Shown here in pieces: positions 29,922 through 40,499 of a stretch of DNA of 64,000 nt. The stretch's first letter is position 1; the number at the start of each line of letters is the position of its first letter. A program made the translations under genes and the position numbers. The stretch is taken from NCBI GenBank assembly GCA_014621425.1, contig JAANBB010000117.1:36678-100677 (forward strand). The letters are read 5' to 3'. Origin of the DNA: Cylindrodendrum hubeiense (Eukaryota; Ascomycota; Sordariomycetes; Hypocreales; Nectriaceae). Below the pieces are notes generated by a model. The model searched no databases, had not been told where the DNA came from, and saw only the letters and a program-made list of their open reading frames with translations.

Positions 29922-31736
29922 ATGGTTTACTGTGGTAAACCTAGTCGGGGGTGCGAAAACTGCAGGTAAGCTCATTGTTTCAATCAATACCCGTATGCAG
30001 CTGTTCACATTCAGGACTATGCAGGAAAGGCCATAAAAAGGTATGCCAGAAGCCCCACATCAATCGAACTTCACTGACAAAACCAACAGTGCGATGAGAA
30101 GCTGCCTGAATGTTCACGCTGTGTAAGAATGGAAAGGAAATGTCCTGGTTATCGAAACCAATCAGATCTCATGTTCCGTGACGAGACTTCCAAAACGCAT
30201 AGAAGGATTCAACAGCGAAAGAACTCATATCTCAAACCTACAAGCGGTACAGCGATATCCACCGCCACCCCTGTGGGAATGTCTTTCATGGACAGCATCC
30301 CCAAGCTGCCGGCATATTCCATGTACCCATCAATGGAAAATTTTGCAATATGCTACTTTTATCATACAACTATAGAAAGTCTATCGGATAGAGATCCCGT
30401 TCGCTACCTTCAAACACTTCTCCCAGACCTCTATGTTGAAAGCCACACTGGTTCTGCCTTGTGCCTGGCGACAGAAGCAATATCATACGCTGCCTCTTCG
30501 AGGCTAGTGCCGGAAGTAGCAAGTCTATCCAGAAAACGATACGTCCAAGCCATCAAAGCAATCGGTAACGCCATTCAAGATCCAGCCGAAGTGGACAGCG
30601 ATCAGACTTTATATGCCATCCTTCTTCTATGTGGTTACGAGGTTAGTCTCGCATTCCCTGTCCGACCTAGCGTAGGAAAGTTTACCAAACTGATAACCAT
30701 GTAGACCATGGTGTGGGGTTCCAATGAGCCCCCGGCGTGGGGAGCTCATGTTGATGGAGCTGCAGCCGTTGTCAAGCTTCGTGCCAAACACAAGTCGCAC
30801 TCATCCGTATCGCGCAGCTTGTTTTTCTTCATTAAGAAAAGCATTGTAAGATGGCTTCCCGTATTTCATGTACATGGCACAATTTTAATGACGTTTAAAT
30901 AGGTTTTGAGCCATATGCAAATGTCTCGTCCTGTCGATGAGATCTTCACTGAAGTGGATGCCACGACCTTCTTGCATGAGAGTCCAGAGGACCAACTTGT
31001 TGCAATAGCGGCTGCAATACCCAACCTTCAGCACGTAGGCATCAACCTGTTTTCTCGACCACAATGCACTAGCAGGAGTGATGTTGAGATATTTATATCC
31101 TGTGTCAGGACCTTAGATCGTGAGCTATTACATTGGGCAAGCAACACTATGGTTACGTGGCCTTACTCGACTGCCACGAATGCCAGTCTCATCGGAGGCT
31201 CAGAATTTTCGCCACATCAGGTTCATAAGTACACAGATTTCTACACCGCTCGGGTTTGGAATTTCTATCGCGTCTCCCATCTCATCGTGCAGTCATTACT
31301 GATTCATGCGACCTCCTGGTGGTTGCATATATCCCCAGGCACTATTCCTGAGGGGCTCAACATGACTAAATTGGAGACATGTACTCTTGACTTGGTTGAT
31401 CAAATATGCGCAACCGTCCCTTTTCTTCTAGGACAGGACCTGTCGAGAATGAAACCTCCTGCTACAACGATTTTCACAGAACAGGAGCATATTGGGCACA
31501 CTCGGTCTGACATATGTGAGAGCAATGATGCGGCGCGCGCTGGAAGATTTTCTCTCATTTGGCCGTTGTATATTGCATGCAGCGCCATTTCAGTGCCGCA
31601 AGTACAACGGGAATGGATGCGCACACAACTACGACTGATTGCAGAGCGTGGTGAATTGCAAGCACACTTTGTGCGTCTGACAGAAAGCCAGACACTGTTA
31701 GGTGGTGCTGAGGACTTTCAATTTGATTGTGTATAA
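29922..31736 (+). CDS. Zn2Cys6 fungal transcription factor
   Basis: Five exons, 29922-29965, 30025-30040, 30090-30641, 30705-30845 and 30903-31736, give 528 residues. Introns are 59, 49, 63 and 57 nt, all GT-AG, and the second exon is only 16 nt. The binuclear cluster is complete and perfectly spaced: C11-x2-C14-x6-C21-x6-C28-x2-C31-x6-C38, closing with PGYR. It is split over three exons. The rest (for example DPVRYLQTLLPDLY, AWGAHVDGAAAVVKLR, LIWPLYIACSAIS) matches the helical fungal-specific regulatory domain (Fungal_trans_2/DUF3468 type). It should bind DNA in the nucleus, probably as a dimer. The divergent acyltransferase is the obvious first target to consider. Confidence 0.92.
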
Positions 31737-32911
31737 TGAATGCGTGGAGAACATGATCTTGAGGCATCATCGAATTACTCACCCAGGAGGTTTTAGTAGT
31801 GGAATTTATTTCGCCTGTTTGTTTATGTGCTATATCTTTTGAATATGTGCAGATATCTGCAAGTATTTTGCATATATCTACCTTATTGAGTATCAACGAA
31901 CTGTACTGTTTGCAGAGACGAAAATTCAGGCTTTGAAATTGAATCATAAACATAGTGGAGCAAGTGTTTGCCAATTTGATGCTCACGCATGATATGTATG
32001 AAGGGACTAAGGGTGTTAAATGTTATAGAGAGAATATAACCTAAAGCCTCACACCCACTATCATACTTCAGAGCTATAGAATCGGTATGAGAGTTGCATG
32101 AATGGAATCGAATGGGGGTTACTGCACCCAGATCCATTTGAGCATCGTAAAACTGCACCTATATACTGTGTCCCACACTCATCATGTGCGCCCTTGCGGG
32201 TTCCCACAGAGCTCTAGCCAGGCAGCTAACGTGCATAATGAAAATAGCTTCATCCGTATTGATGACTGCCGCCGCGATCACAACTACGAGCTGATAGTCC
32301 CCCAAGCCGCGTCTTGAGATAACAGTCCCGCCCCAGAGCCGATCTTATTATTCCAGCAATTTCTGCCTGCACTTTATTGAACACCAAGATCCCTGATCTA
32401 ATGTGTCGTACTCAACCGGTCAGATGCCATACTGAATTGGGTGTTTACCGGAGTGTCCTGGAGAATGTTTTTGTTGTTGTTTATTAATTACCGTCGTGAA
32501 GACATCTTTATGTCTCCTGGGGAATGCATAGAGGTCTAGGCCGTCCGACAAAACAGTCATCTAATGAAACATGTGACACACAGAGCTCCTAACATGGTGC
32601 CAGCTCTATCAACCCACAAGGTACTTCTGTGAGGAAAAGGATCGAACGAAGTGAGAATATTCAATGTTCCGAACACCTTCCCCGTTCCGAGGAAGGGTGG
32701 GTCATGGATGATGTGACTCGGACGACAGTTTGCACAATTACCGCCTTAGATAAATAGCTCTGTGGGGAAAGATTTAGCTCACTCCATACTGCACCAACAA
32801 AGACATCATCTGCACTTTGGCTGCCCTGGAATCAGGAGAGAATTTCCCAAACGCAAAGCCGAGACAAGGGCACCTACACCTGCGTATCATTGCTGCACCT
32901 CGCGAGCCAAG
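31737..32911. other. Intergenic region
   Basis: 1.17 kb between two plus-strand genes. The first 350 bp is AT-rich 3' flank. A weak TATA-like agataaatag near 32748 may serve the GNAT gene. No coding sequence is seen; the reading frame continuing upstream of 32912 has no in-frame ATG. Confidence 0.5.
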
Positions 32912-33538
32912 ATGTCATTTCAGATGCGAAAAGCGACGCCGGCTGACATCCCAGCACTATGCGCCGTCTATTTCTCAGCATTTTCCGACACTATTGTCGG
33001 CCGTCAAGTCTTTCCGTCTAGTTCCGAGGCCGCGCGGGTATTTTGGATCAAAAGCCTGACGAAGGCTCTCCCAAACCCAAACTTCGAGTTCCTTGTCATG
33101 ACCACCCGCTCCGAGGACGATTCTGCGGAGCAAGTCGTTGGCTACGCTAAATGGGTCCGTCCTGGCACGCCGATCAACATGCCGCCGCCGGCTGATGCCT
33201 GGCCGCAGGACGCCGACCCGGCATTGGCGGTCGAGTTTTTCGGGAAACTGACGGCGAAGCACAAGCAGATTATGGAGGGCCGGCCGCACTGGTACTTGGA
33301 CCTGATTGGGGTGCGGAAGGAGTGGATGGGCAAGGGGGCCGCGAGCCCATTGATGCGATGGGGCTTGGAACGGGCGGACGAGGATGGGCTGCCGATTTTC
33401 CTCGAGTCGACGCCTAACGGGAGGGGGATGTACGAAAAGTATGGGTTCCGCGTGTTGGACCGGCATGAGTTTGAGTCGCCGGACGGGAGGACACTCGACT
33501 TCTTCATGCTGCGTGATACAAAGACGGGTGAGAAGTGA
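32912..33538 (+). CDS. GNAT-family N-acetyltransferase
   Basis: A single exon of 208 residues from the first in-frame ATG (MSFQMRKATPADIPAL). The opening RKATPADIPALCAVYFSAF is the usual first strand and helix of GNAT enzymes. Motif A, with the acetyl-CoA pyrophosphate loop, is LDLIGVRKEWMGKGAASPL, where R-K-E-W-M-G-K-G-A fits the R/Q-x-x-G-x-G/A pattern. Motif B, GRGMYEKYGFRVLDRHEF, follows. Fungal proteins of this kind are often of unknown substrate and sit near secondary-metabolism genes. It acts in the cytosol on an amine of unknown identity. The coding sequence is noticeably GC-richer than its flanks. Confidence 0.88.
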   Translation: MSFQMRKATPADIPALCAVYFSAFSDTIVGRQVFPSSSEAARVFWIKSLTKALPNPNFEFLVMTTRSEDDSAEQVVGYAKWVRPGTPINMPPPADAWPQDADPALAVEFFGKLTAKHKQIMEGRPHWYLDLIGVRKEWMGKGAASPLMRWGLERADEDGLPIFLESTPNGRGMYEKYGFRVLDRHEFESPDGRTLDFFMLRDTKTGEK

Positions 33539-34355
33539 AGCCGGGACAACGACCAAGCTTGGGGGCCTTATTATTTTTAGACTAGTTGATGTTTGGTGAA
33601 AACTACTGTCCTGGGCAGGATATATATCACCCTTGGACCTACGATTGAGAACCAGACACGGTGTAGTCTTCACAGTACCTACCTGCACGACAATTCATAT
33701 CTTGTCGTCACCTAGTCACTATAAAACGCAAAGCCGAGCCTGTGACACGCTTTGCTGTGTTGCAACTTCGAATGAGGTTTCCCCAGTTCCATTCAAACCT
33801 GGATTATATCACAGCCGTCGGGGTGCGCGCTGACTACCCGCTGACCAGTGTAGGGCACAAATAATAGGTCAGATAGGGCTACACAATTCTTAGGTGAAGA
33901 CGGATCGCAATCTCGGCTCGTGTGGGATGAGACTCATACGTGATATCGGAATGTGGGTCTGGGCTACGGGTCCAGCGGGTCCGAGCTCCGGCCCCGGCCG
34001 TCACAGCTACCCTATACCAATTTACCTTGATCCGCAGACACTAACCTAGCACATCATCTTGCTCAGAGAGGATTCTATGGACATCTATATATCTTCACGA
34101 CAGTAATTAATTGATAACATAATAACATAATGAATAGCAAGAGCTCATCATAAACGTGGTGTCACTAAATGTGGTGTCACATCGGCTTATTAATTCATTG
34201 CCTGATCAGTTGTAATCTGGTGTGCAGCTGAAGGTTGATTTCCCCTCAGCATGGCGTAACCAAGACATCTACCGGTAATTACATCAAGATAATGGGAGGG
34301 ACAGTAAATTCCCACCTAGGGTGAGGCTCCATACTGTAGTACCGACACAATTAAT
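33539..34355. other. Intergenic region between convergent genes
   Basis: About 800 bp holding the 3' ends of the GNAT and dioxygenase genes. From about 34080 it turns AT-rich, with a 13-bp near-direct repeat (gtggtgtcac) at 34157 and 34171. No gene is seen. Confidence 0.45.
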
Positions 34356-35620
34356 TTATTTTAACATCTCAAGTTCCTTTTTCTCGCTGTCATCCAGTAA
34401 ACCTAGTGCTTCTCGGCGAGTCGGAGCTGCCGCATTGAAGATTGGTTTATCCGCCAATGACGTGACTCTGGTTCCGTGTCGCGGCTCTTTTCCACTGTAA
34501 TCCCAGCTGGCATTATGAATAGTAATACTGCAAGTGATCAGAATAATGTGCAGCAGTAAGCTTCGAAGAGCCATCACGTACCGATTGTCCCATAGAGCGG
34601 ATGTTCCAGGCGTCCATCGCCAACGCACTTGAATGTCGACATTCTTTTCAAAAACGTCGAACAGATACCTCAGAATGACGTCACTTTCAGCTTTATCCAG
34701 CCCCACAATCCTTTGAGTTGAGGCCCTGTTTACCCAAAGGGCCTTCCAGCCTGTGGCAGGATGAACGCGAACTAATGGATGGGTTCTCTCGACGTACTTG
34801 GGGCCTACCTCTGGATTCTCACGGTCGAGATAAGCGTGTCCGGACCTGTACACCGCAGACCGACCATCGATAATCTTGCGAAACTCAGGCGAGAGCTTCT
34901 CATAAGCGCCGTAGCCACTAGCCCAGAGCGTGTCGCCGCCAATTGTCGGGACTGTATCATTGTGAAGATGTGTAATCCGACCAGGCTGAAGTTCATGAAC
35001 AAGATCTGTGTGCCATCTCGAGGCACCCCCTGGGTTACGGAAGTTTGCAGCACTCTCCGTTGCTTGGAGATCCGGCCAAATAATTGTAACACCCAAATTT
35101 CCAGGCACCTGGGGTACTTGGGGCTACACGGGCGATGTCAGATCATTACTACAAGTATCAAGAGGTTGTCACTCACATGAATTTCAACTTTTCCGTACCA
35201 ATCACCAAGCTCCTTCTGCTGCTGAGGGCTAAGGTCCTGGTTCCTGAAGAAGACTACGCTTCGCTCTGCAATCAACAAAGCAAGTTCATCCCGTTGAACA
35301 TTCGTAAGATCCTTCAGCTGCAGGCCCTCAATTTCTGTCCCAATATGAGAAGTCAAATCAGTAACCTTTGTCGCCGCCGAGAAAAGGTTCTTCTTTGACT
35401 TATCTGCTCGAGCTCCCGCTTCAACATAATCCCACGGCTGGTCGCGGATCTTATACACGTCTTGGAGGAACAATGGGCGTGAAGGACGATAAGGGTAGCC
35501 CTGGGACAAGTCTACACCTGCCTTCTCAAGCCTCTTTCGTGCTAGTTCAGGAAGCTTGAGAGAGTCCTTCCTAGGCTCAGCAACATCAGTGATGCTGGGG
35601 TCAATTGGAGCTGGGGCCAT
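34356..35620 (-). CDS. TauD/TfdA-type 2-oxoglutarate/Fe(II) dioxygenase
   Basis: Three exons, 35620-35177, 35123-34582 and 34527-34356, give 385 residues. The introns are 53 nt (gtgagt...gtgtag) and 54 nt (gtacgt...ttgcag). The second intron has no stop and a length divisible by three, so unspliced RNA would still be read through. The iron triad is visible: H186 and D188 in WHTDLVHE and the distal histidine at about 333 in ITIHNASWDY, followed by the 2-oxoglutarate-binding arginine in RHGTRVT. The opening (SLKLPELARKRLEKAGVDL, YPYRPSRPLFLQDVY) is that of the fungal taurine/sulfonate dioxygenase group. The reaction is oxidative, coupled to conversion of 2-oxoglutarate to succinate. The substrate may be a sulfonate or a pathway intermediate; the sequence does not decide. 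Confidence 0.92.
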
Positions 35621-37688
35621 AGTGATGTTTGCGTTTGTTCAGTAATATTAAGATGCCGGTTTGGTTTGAAGTCCCATTATCTTAAGGTAGAGCTCACATT
35701 AAATAATAGTTGTAACTTGTAAGTGACCCCCGCCCGAGAAGTCAACCCACACGACCAAGTCAAGCCCACAAAATGAATGGTGCAGTAGTGATCAATCTCG
35801 TCATTCTCGCCCTGGATGACCGAACCGCACTCTACCAGATGTTATTGGTTCTGCTACAAGATGTGATTTATACCCTCATTGCAACATCTACGGAGCCCCC
35901 GTACCATAAATCTCAATGAATTAATGCACCTTAGCGTCACCAGTCTTTCACGGTTAGGAGCAAGAAAATCAGATTTGATCGCCGATATGAGAACTCGTTT
36001 CACCTTTTGTAGGTGTGCTAAGGTGTATCAAGTTATTGAGATTTTATAGGTGTCCTAGTGATGCGAATAGCTCGCTGTCACGTAAAGTGAGGGTCTCAAA
36101 GATGCGTGTGATGAAGGTTGATTTCTATATCTTACGGTCGAGGGCTCGAGACCGTGAGAGTCCCGGCCAACGTGACCGTAGAGCGGGATGCCTCAGGCCC
36201 GACCTCGAGCTTGAGGCTCCAAGTTGGGCGTTTCGCATCACATAATCAGTCGTTTCAACCTAGAATCAGGCCATGAGTGACCTTGGCGACAATAAGATTG
36301 TTTCATGTCGGTAAAGGGTGGGATTGAGCACTTGTCAGGTGCTGTTTTTCCCGAGTCTAGACCGGGCGAAGGATTATCGATGTGGATCGCAGTGGGATAG
36401 ACTATTGTGCCATATTATCCCACTTTGCAGTCCATTGGGAATTTTATTAAAAAAAAAAGTAAACCTGCTAGTTTGTCAGCACGTTTATCAGTTTCAGAGT
36501 AGTATAGATAAAAAGACGCCGGATCTTAAGAAGCTGTGGGAATCCTTATATTACAGCAGTAATGTTATTGCGTGATGATCGAGGTACAGATATTGCTGTT
36601 GCTGTTCTTGCTAATAGGATCCAACTGTATAATATCAGGTAGATACTTATTATAGACAAGGCGAAATTCATTACTACATAGGTAGCATTTCAGGTATAAG
36701 AGGACAAAAATGCCAGTAGATGACTAAAAAGTCTTTGTGGATATTTACCCTACACTCTAGGGATATTCGCCTTTCACCCCCATCTACTACCAAAGCCCCC
36801 ACCTGTTACCCAGCCTCTACCTCTACCAAACGTGCCATTCTTTATTGCTATACTGTCCTCTTCTAGCTTAATGAGATGATTCCTGTGCTCCAGCGGATTT
36901 GTCGAGGTGTTTCCTCCCTCACATTCGGCAGGTCCATAACATGGGCAGATCCGTAGTATAAAAAGTTCCAGCCTTCTCTAGAATCTGCATCATTTGATCC
37001 TGTGCAATATTCATCCCATCTGCTCTGATTTCATCATCTGGGAGTCTGATTTGTCCATGGCCAGCTTCGTGAAGAGGTGTGTTTCCTTTTGTTGAGCGTG
37101 ATCTGTGATGATGGTATCTCCAAGCATGGGGTTTGTTGCGGCCTAGTGCAGAGGTAAGCGTCCCGAACTATCGGGTTGGGATACCATGTCTGTACTGCTG
37201 TCGGATTGAGCCTCGTATCCAATGCACTCTTTTGAGGTTCCCTCCAGATATGACCGATTCAGTCTGACTCGGGAATGGCATTCTCCAACAACGATGTGTA
37301 AAATGGGGTGGGAATGTTAAGCATTTCTTTGACCTCAGTCGCCTTGCTGAATTGAGCCTCAATGATCCTGTTGAGGAGGTTTGAGGATTGTTATTATTTC
37401 CGAGTCTACAGAATACACTGGGATTGAATATTTAAGAACTCAATTTTTCAAGCGTTTGTCACTCACATATATCAGGTGTGTGAACTTGTGCTCTGTATAT
37501 ATGGAAGAGCACTTTACAAAAAGCGAGAACTTCAGTAATAAGTTCTCTTTGCTTTGGCGGTCGCATACTCGACCATACCAGCCTCATTAACCCCTCCAGA
37601 ACCTCGTCTCAACCTTCTTGCTCCCTGCTGGCCCTTCTCGCGATATCGCAGAGCTTGACAAGTTCAGCCCTTGTAATGTTCAAAGCCA
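35621..37688. other. Long intergenic region with an ankyrin-like remnant
   Basis: Two kb without an intact gene. It includes a ten-base A run near 36449 and, on the minus strand, a decayed ankyrin-like stretch listed separately. The rest shows nothing I can support. Confidence 0.45.
36960..37390 (-). pseudogene. Possible ankyrin-repeat gene remnant
   Basis: On the minus strand, GNTPLHEAGHGQ is encoded at about 37095-37055, which is the core of an ankyrin repeat (G-x-T-P-L-H-x-A). In another frame, SSGRLPLH followed by a stop and AAT is encoded at about 37175-37140, which would be the repeat before it. The two cannot be joined in one open frame, and stop codons flank both. It looks like a broken piece of an ankyrin protein. 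An unseen intron is the alternative. Confidence is low. Confidence 0.3.
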
Positions 37689-38162
37689 TCAAAGGTCACT
37701 GTCTTTACAGTGGCCATTCCTGCAGCCCTCGCACAAGTCGCGACAATGCGGACCCTTTGACGTGTCCGAGTAACGAGGTATTTCCATTTCGATACCCTGC
37801 CATTTCTTAAGCCGATATGAAATTCTCTCCACATACGAGTCGACATCAAGGCGTGGGTGGCTGAGTCTGTTGCATCCTTTACAGCGTTGATGGTAAACCC
37901 TTGCGTTATAACCTGCTCCATCGTACATTCGGATGGTGATGGCAATCTTCTTGCTTGACCACCCAGAAGAGTCGCATCTGGGATTGTGGCACATAAATCG
38001 CCCCACGATGTTCGTGTCGTAATCTTCAATGCATGTGTTGCTGTCGTCGATCTCGTGAAACTGGAAATAAAGATTATCTTCCCTGAGTTTGCGAGACACG
38101 TTCTCGTGGAGCGAAGGAAACATGGACCAGCTTTTAGCTGCCTTCGACTTCCTGGATGGCAT
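37689..38162 (-). CDS. 3CxxC-type zinc-binding domain protein
   Basis: A single exon of 157 residues starting with ATG. Cysteines are arranged as C58-x4-C63, C94-x2-C97, C144-x2-C147 and C152, with the sequence RVYHQRCKGCNRLSHPRLD between, typical of the zf-3CxxC family in fungi. The family is of uncertain role; animal relatives (RTP proteins) help receptors reach the membrane. The end (LCEGCRNGHCKDSDL) keeps the last pair. There is no membrane segment, so it is probably cytosolic. The coding part appears complete and free of RIP, although the retroelement block begins about 1.9 kb to the right. Confidence 0.85.
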   Translation of the reverse strand: MPSRKSKAAKSWSMFPSLHENVSRKLREDNLYFQFHEIDDSNTCIEDYDTNIVGRFMCHNPRCDSSGWSSKKIAITIRMYDGAGYNARVYHQRCKGCNRLSHPRLDVDSYVERISYRLKKWQGIEMEIPRYSDTSKGPHCRDLCEGCRNGHCKDSDL

Positions 38163-39491
38163 GGTGAATAGGATGTGGTAGAATGAATACTAATTGAGAG
38201 CAGAGACCTGCAATTGGGAAGGATCCGGGAGATGTAGTGCTTTACTTAATATACCTCTGTGTTAACGCAAGCCAAAGGCCTCCCGAAATTAGGGAGGAGA
38301 AATGGGGAAGAGGTAGAAGAAAGATGATAATGGAAAGAGGGGAAGTGGCAGATTATTGGATTTTATTTGGCTCCCTGGATTGTGACTGCTATTGGTTTGA
38401 TTAACGAGGATGACAAGCCCATGACGTAGGATAGAAGCGCCTCGATGACACGATGACATTGATTCGCTAGTTACTGATGTCTTCAGTACTTTGTAACAAG
38501 AAAGTCATGCTCATGGAGTGGGTCAGGAGTCGGGAGCACATATGTTAGGACTCCTGTTTCATTCACTTGATGAGCCCCTAACCAAACAAGCCTAACCTGC
38601 CACTGGAGAGCACACTTTAGTTGGGTACGGGAAGATGAAGCCCTTCTGATTCTAGCCTCTTGCCGCCCCGCTCAGCCCAGTGGCTCTGATACAATAACGA
38701 ATCAGTTCCAGAAATGGTCGGCCTCCCGCAGCTAGACCACGCTGTAGTAGTGGGTTCTCGGTGACAATCAAATTGCAAGCCTTGGTACCAATCAAATTCG
38801 AGATTCAAGTAACAAATTTCACCCTAACAAGGAAGGGAAGTATGGCGTGAGAGGTTCTCTAGGACAGGGTGGCGTCAACAAGTATGCTCGGCCACAATTC
38901 TTCCCAGCGGCGGCGACCAACTCCAATAGACGTCCCATTTACCGGAAGCCGAAATAGAAAAGGAGAAAAATAACCTCAAAACCTAGGCACTTGAAGGCAC
39001 AATTTTAACTGTCATATCCGGTATTTTTCTTTGAACGTATGACCCTAAGGCAGAAGAAAGGCATGGTGGTAGACTGGCCCAAGCGAATCTAGGTGCAGGG
39101 TATCTATGACGGTCTTTGCCCAGGCTGTCGGACTGAGGTCACCGTAGTTGACAGCACAGAGGGTCTCTAGAATGTCGCGAGAATGGGATGAGATCTAACT
39201 AAGGGGCCGGCTGGTCCAGCCTCTATTTATCATGGCCATTCCGGCTCTTGACCGCCATTTCCTTTCTTCTTTGTTTGCTATTCCAGTTGCATGGCGATGC
39301 GGCTCGCCTCCAGCTTTTCGCACAGCCTTGGGCCCAATTAGACCGCGAATCCGGTGACGTGTTGGACAAGCTGCGGCCAAGGTCATTATTCGCCGACATA
39401 GCTACCCTGTACCTAGATAGTGAAATGAACAGCCTAAAAGGGCTAGGAAATGAGGGTCAAAGAACCGTTGCTATGAAGCTTGAATTGATGT

Positions 39492-39780
39492 GTTGAATTG
39501 ACTTGCCTTACAAGGAAGCCGGGCTTCCTTGGTGGCCTAATCTACAGTGTTTAATGTATAGTGTGTGGGTGGTGGTACTGTGCTGCTGATTATGTGACCC
39601 AAAATGGCCATTGTCCTCCACACTTCCCCTTATATAATGATCCCTCCTAATAAAGGCTGAAAAAGGCGGATGCTTATAAGGGTCAAATTAGTGGTAATAG
39701 GTATTATAAAGGGGCCAAGTGGCCTAGAGAGATTGAGGGTAGAAAGAGAAGTGAAAAGTCGGTTAAAATTAGCGCTAAGG
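39492..39780 (+). repeat. Candidate solo LTR or LTR fragment
   Basis: The stretch opens tgttgaattg, then has a nine-base hairpin (aaggaagcc/ggcttcctt, one base between) at about 39514-39532. A ttatataatg lies near 39632 and an aataaa near 39650, in LTR order (start, TATA, polyadenylation signal). I found no second copy or clear target duplication here, so the end and the identity are guesses. Confidence 0.3.
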
Positions 39781-39945
39781 CTGTAATAGTAAGTTAGTAA
39801 GTTAGTAACTTCGAGCTTTTTATATTGAATTTGGGCTTTTTAGCTGGAATTGGGCTCGAAGGCTTGAGGGGCTTGAAAGGGCTGAAAATGCTGTAAAAGG
39901 TGTAAAAGGTGTAAAAGTCAGAGGTGTTATGAGATGTCGCGAGGG

Positions 39946-39992
39946 TTGTGAGGTGCTGTGAGGGCTTGTGAGGTACTGTGAGGGCCTGTGAG
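39946..39992 (+). repeat. 20-bp tandem repeat, about 2.3 units
   Basis: The unit ttgtgaggtgctgtgagggc repeats with one change (gctg to actg), followed by a partial third unit. It lies just upstream of the Gypsy 5' LTR, next to G-rich short repeats (gtgtaaaag three times at about 39895-39918). Confidence 0.6.
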
Positions 39993-40023
39993 ACCTTAAT
40001 CTAGGTATAGGGAAGTGGAATTT

Positions 40024-40435
40024 TGTCACGGCCCATGTCATGGACAGGCGGTCGGGACTGGCAGTAAAATACGGACCCACAAATTTCGACCAATCTTAGT
40101 TGGATCACCGGCTCACCACCGTGATCCAGCGATCTAGGCTCACGAAGATCACTACGTGATCTAAGTGATCTACTTACTATATAGATAACCAGAAGTGTAA
40201 CTCTTGCAGCTGTACTCCTCAGTTATCAATTATAACCTGATTACCTTAACTACTTGGCTCTACGATCCAACTACTTGACCATCATCAAACGTAACACCAG
40301 CACGCGTCTAACGCTTAGTAAGTAACGTCACTGCCGCCCTGCTAACATAGACCCTACGGCCTACTGCAGATATAATCACCTCTATGACCTACCCTATACT
40401 ACGTATAACGTAGAACGTAGAACATGACCATTACA
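40024..40435 (+). repeat. 5' LTR of the Gypsy element (412 bp)
   Basis: It begins tgtcacggcccatg and ends ccattaca, so it has TG...CA ends. It aligns without gaps to 49188-49599, also 412 bp. It is much less mutated than the 3' copy: many C and G here are T and A there. Confidence 0.93.
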
Positions 40436-40499
40436 CGTTAATAACTCTTGTTCAGTACGGTATTCACGTCTACCTATTAAGCAATAACGAATAGTCATT

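Larger units (their letters stand above)
38163..40023. other. Intergenic region with repeat scraps
   Basis: 1.86 kb between the 3CxxC gene and the Gypsy 5' LTR. A possible old solo LTR (about 39492-39780) and a 20-bp tandem repeat (39946-39992) are listed separately. The section 39090-39480 has gene-like GC content but no supported reading frame. Confidence 0.45.

Noticed and set aside
30129..31736. Three separate plus-strand genes starting at 30129, 30708 and 30906
   Set aside because: They are exons of one Zn2Cys6 regulator, joined by short GT-AG introns with matching phase.
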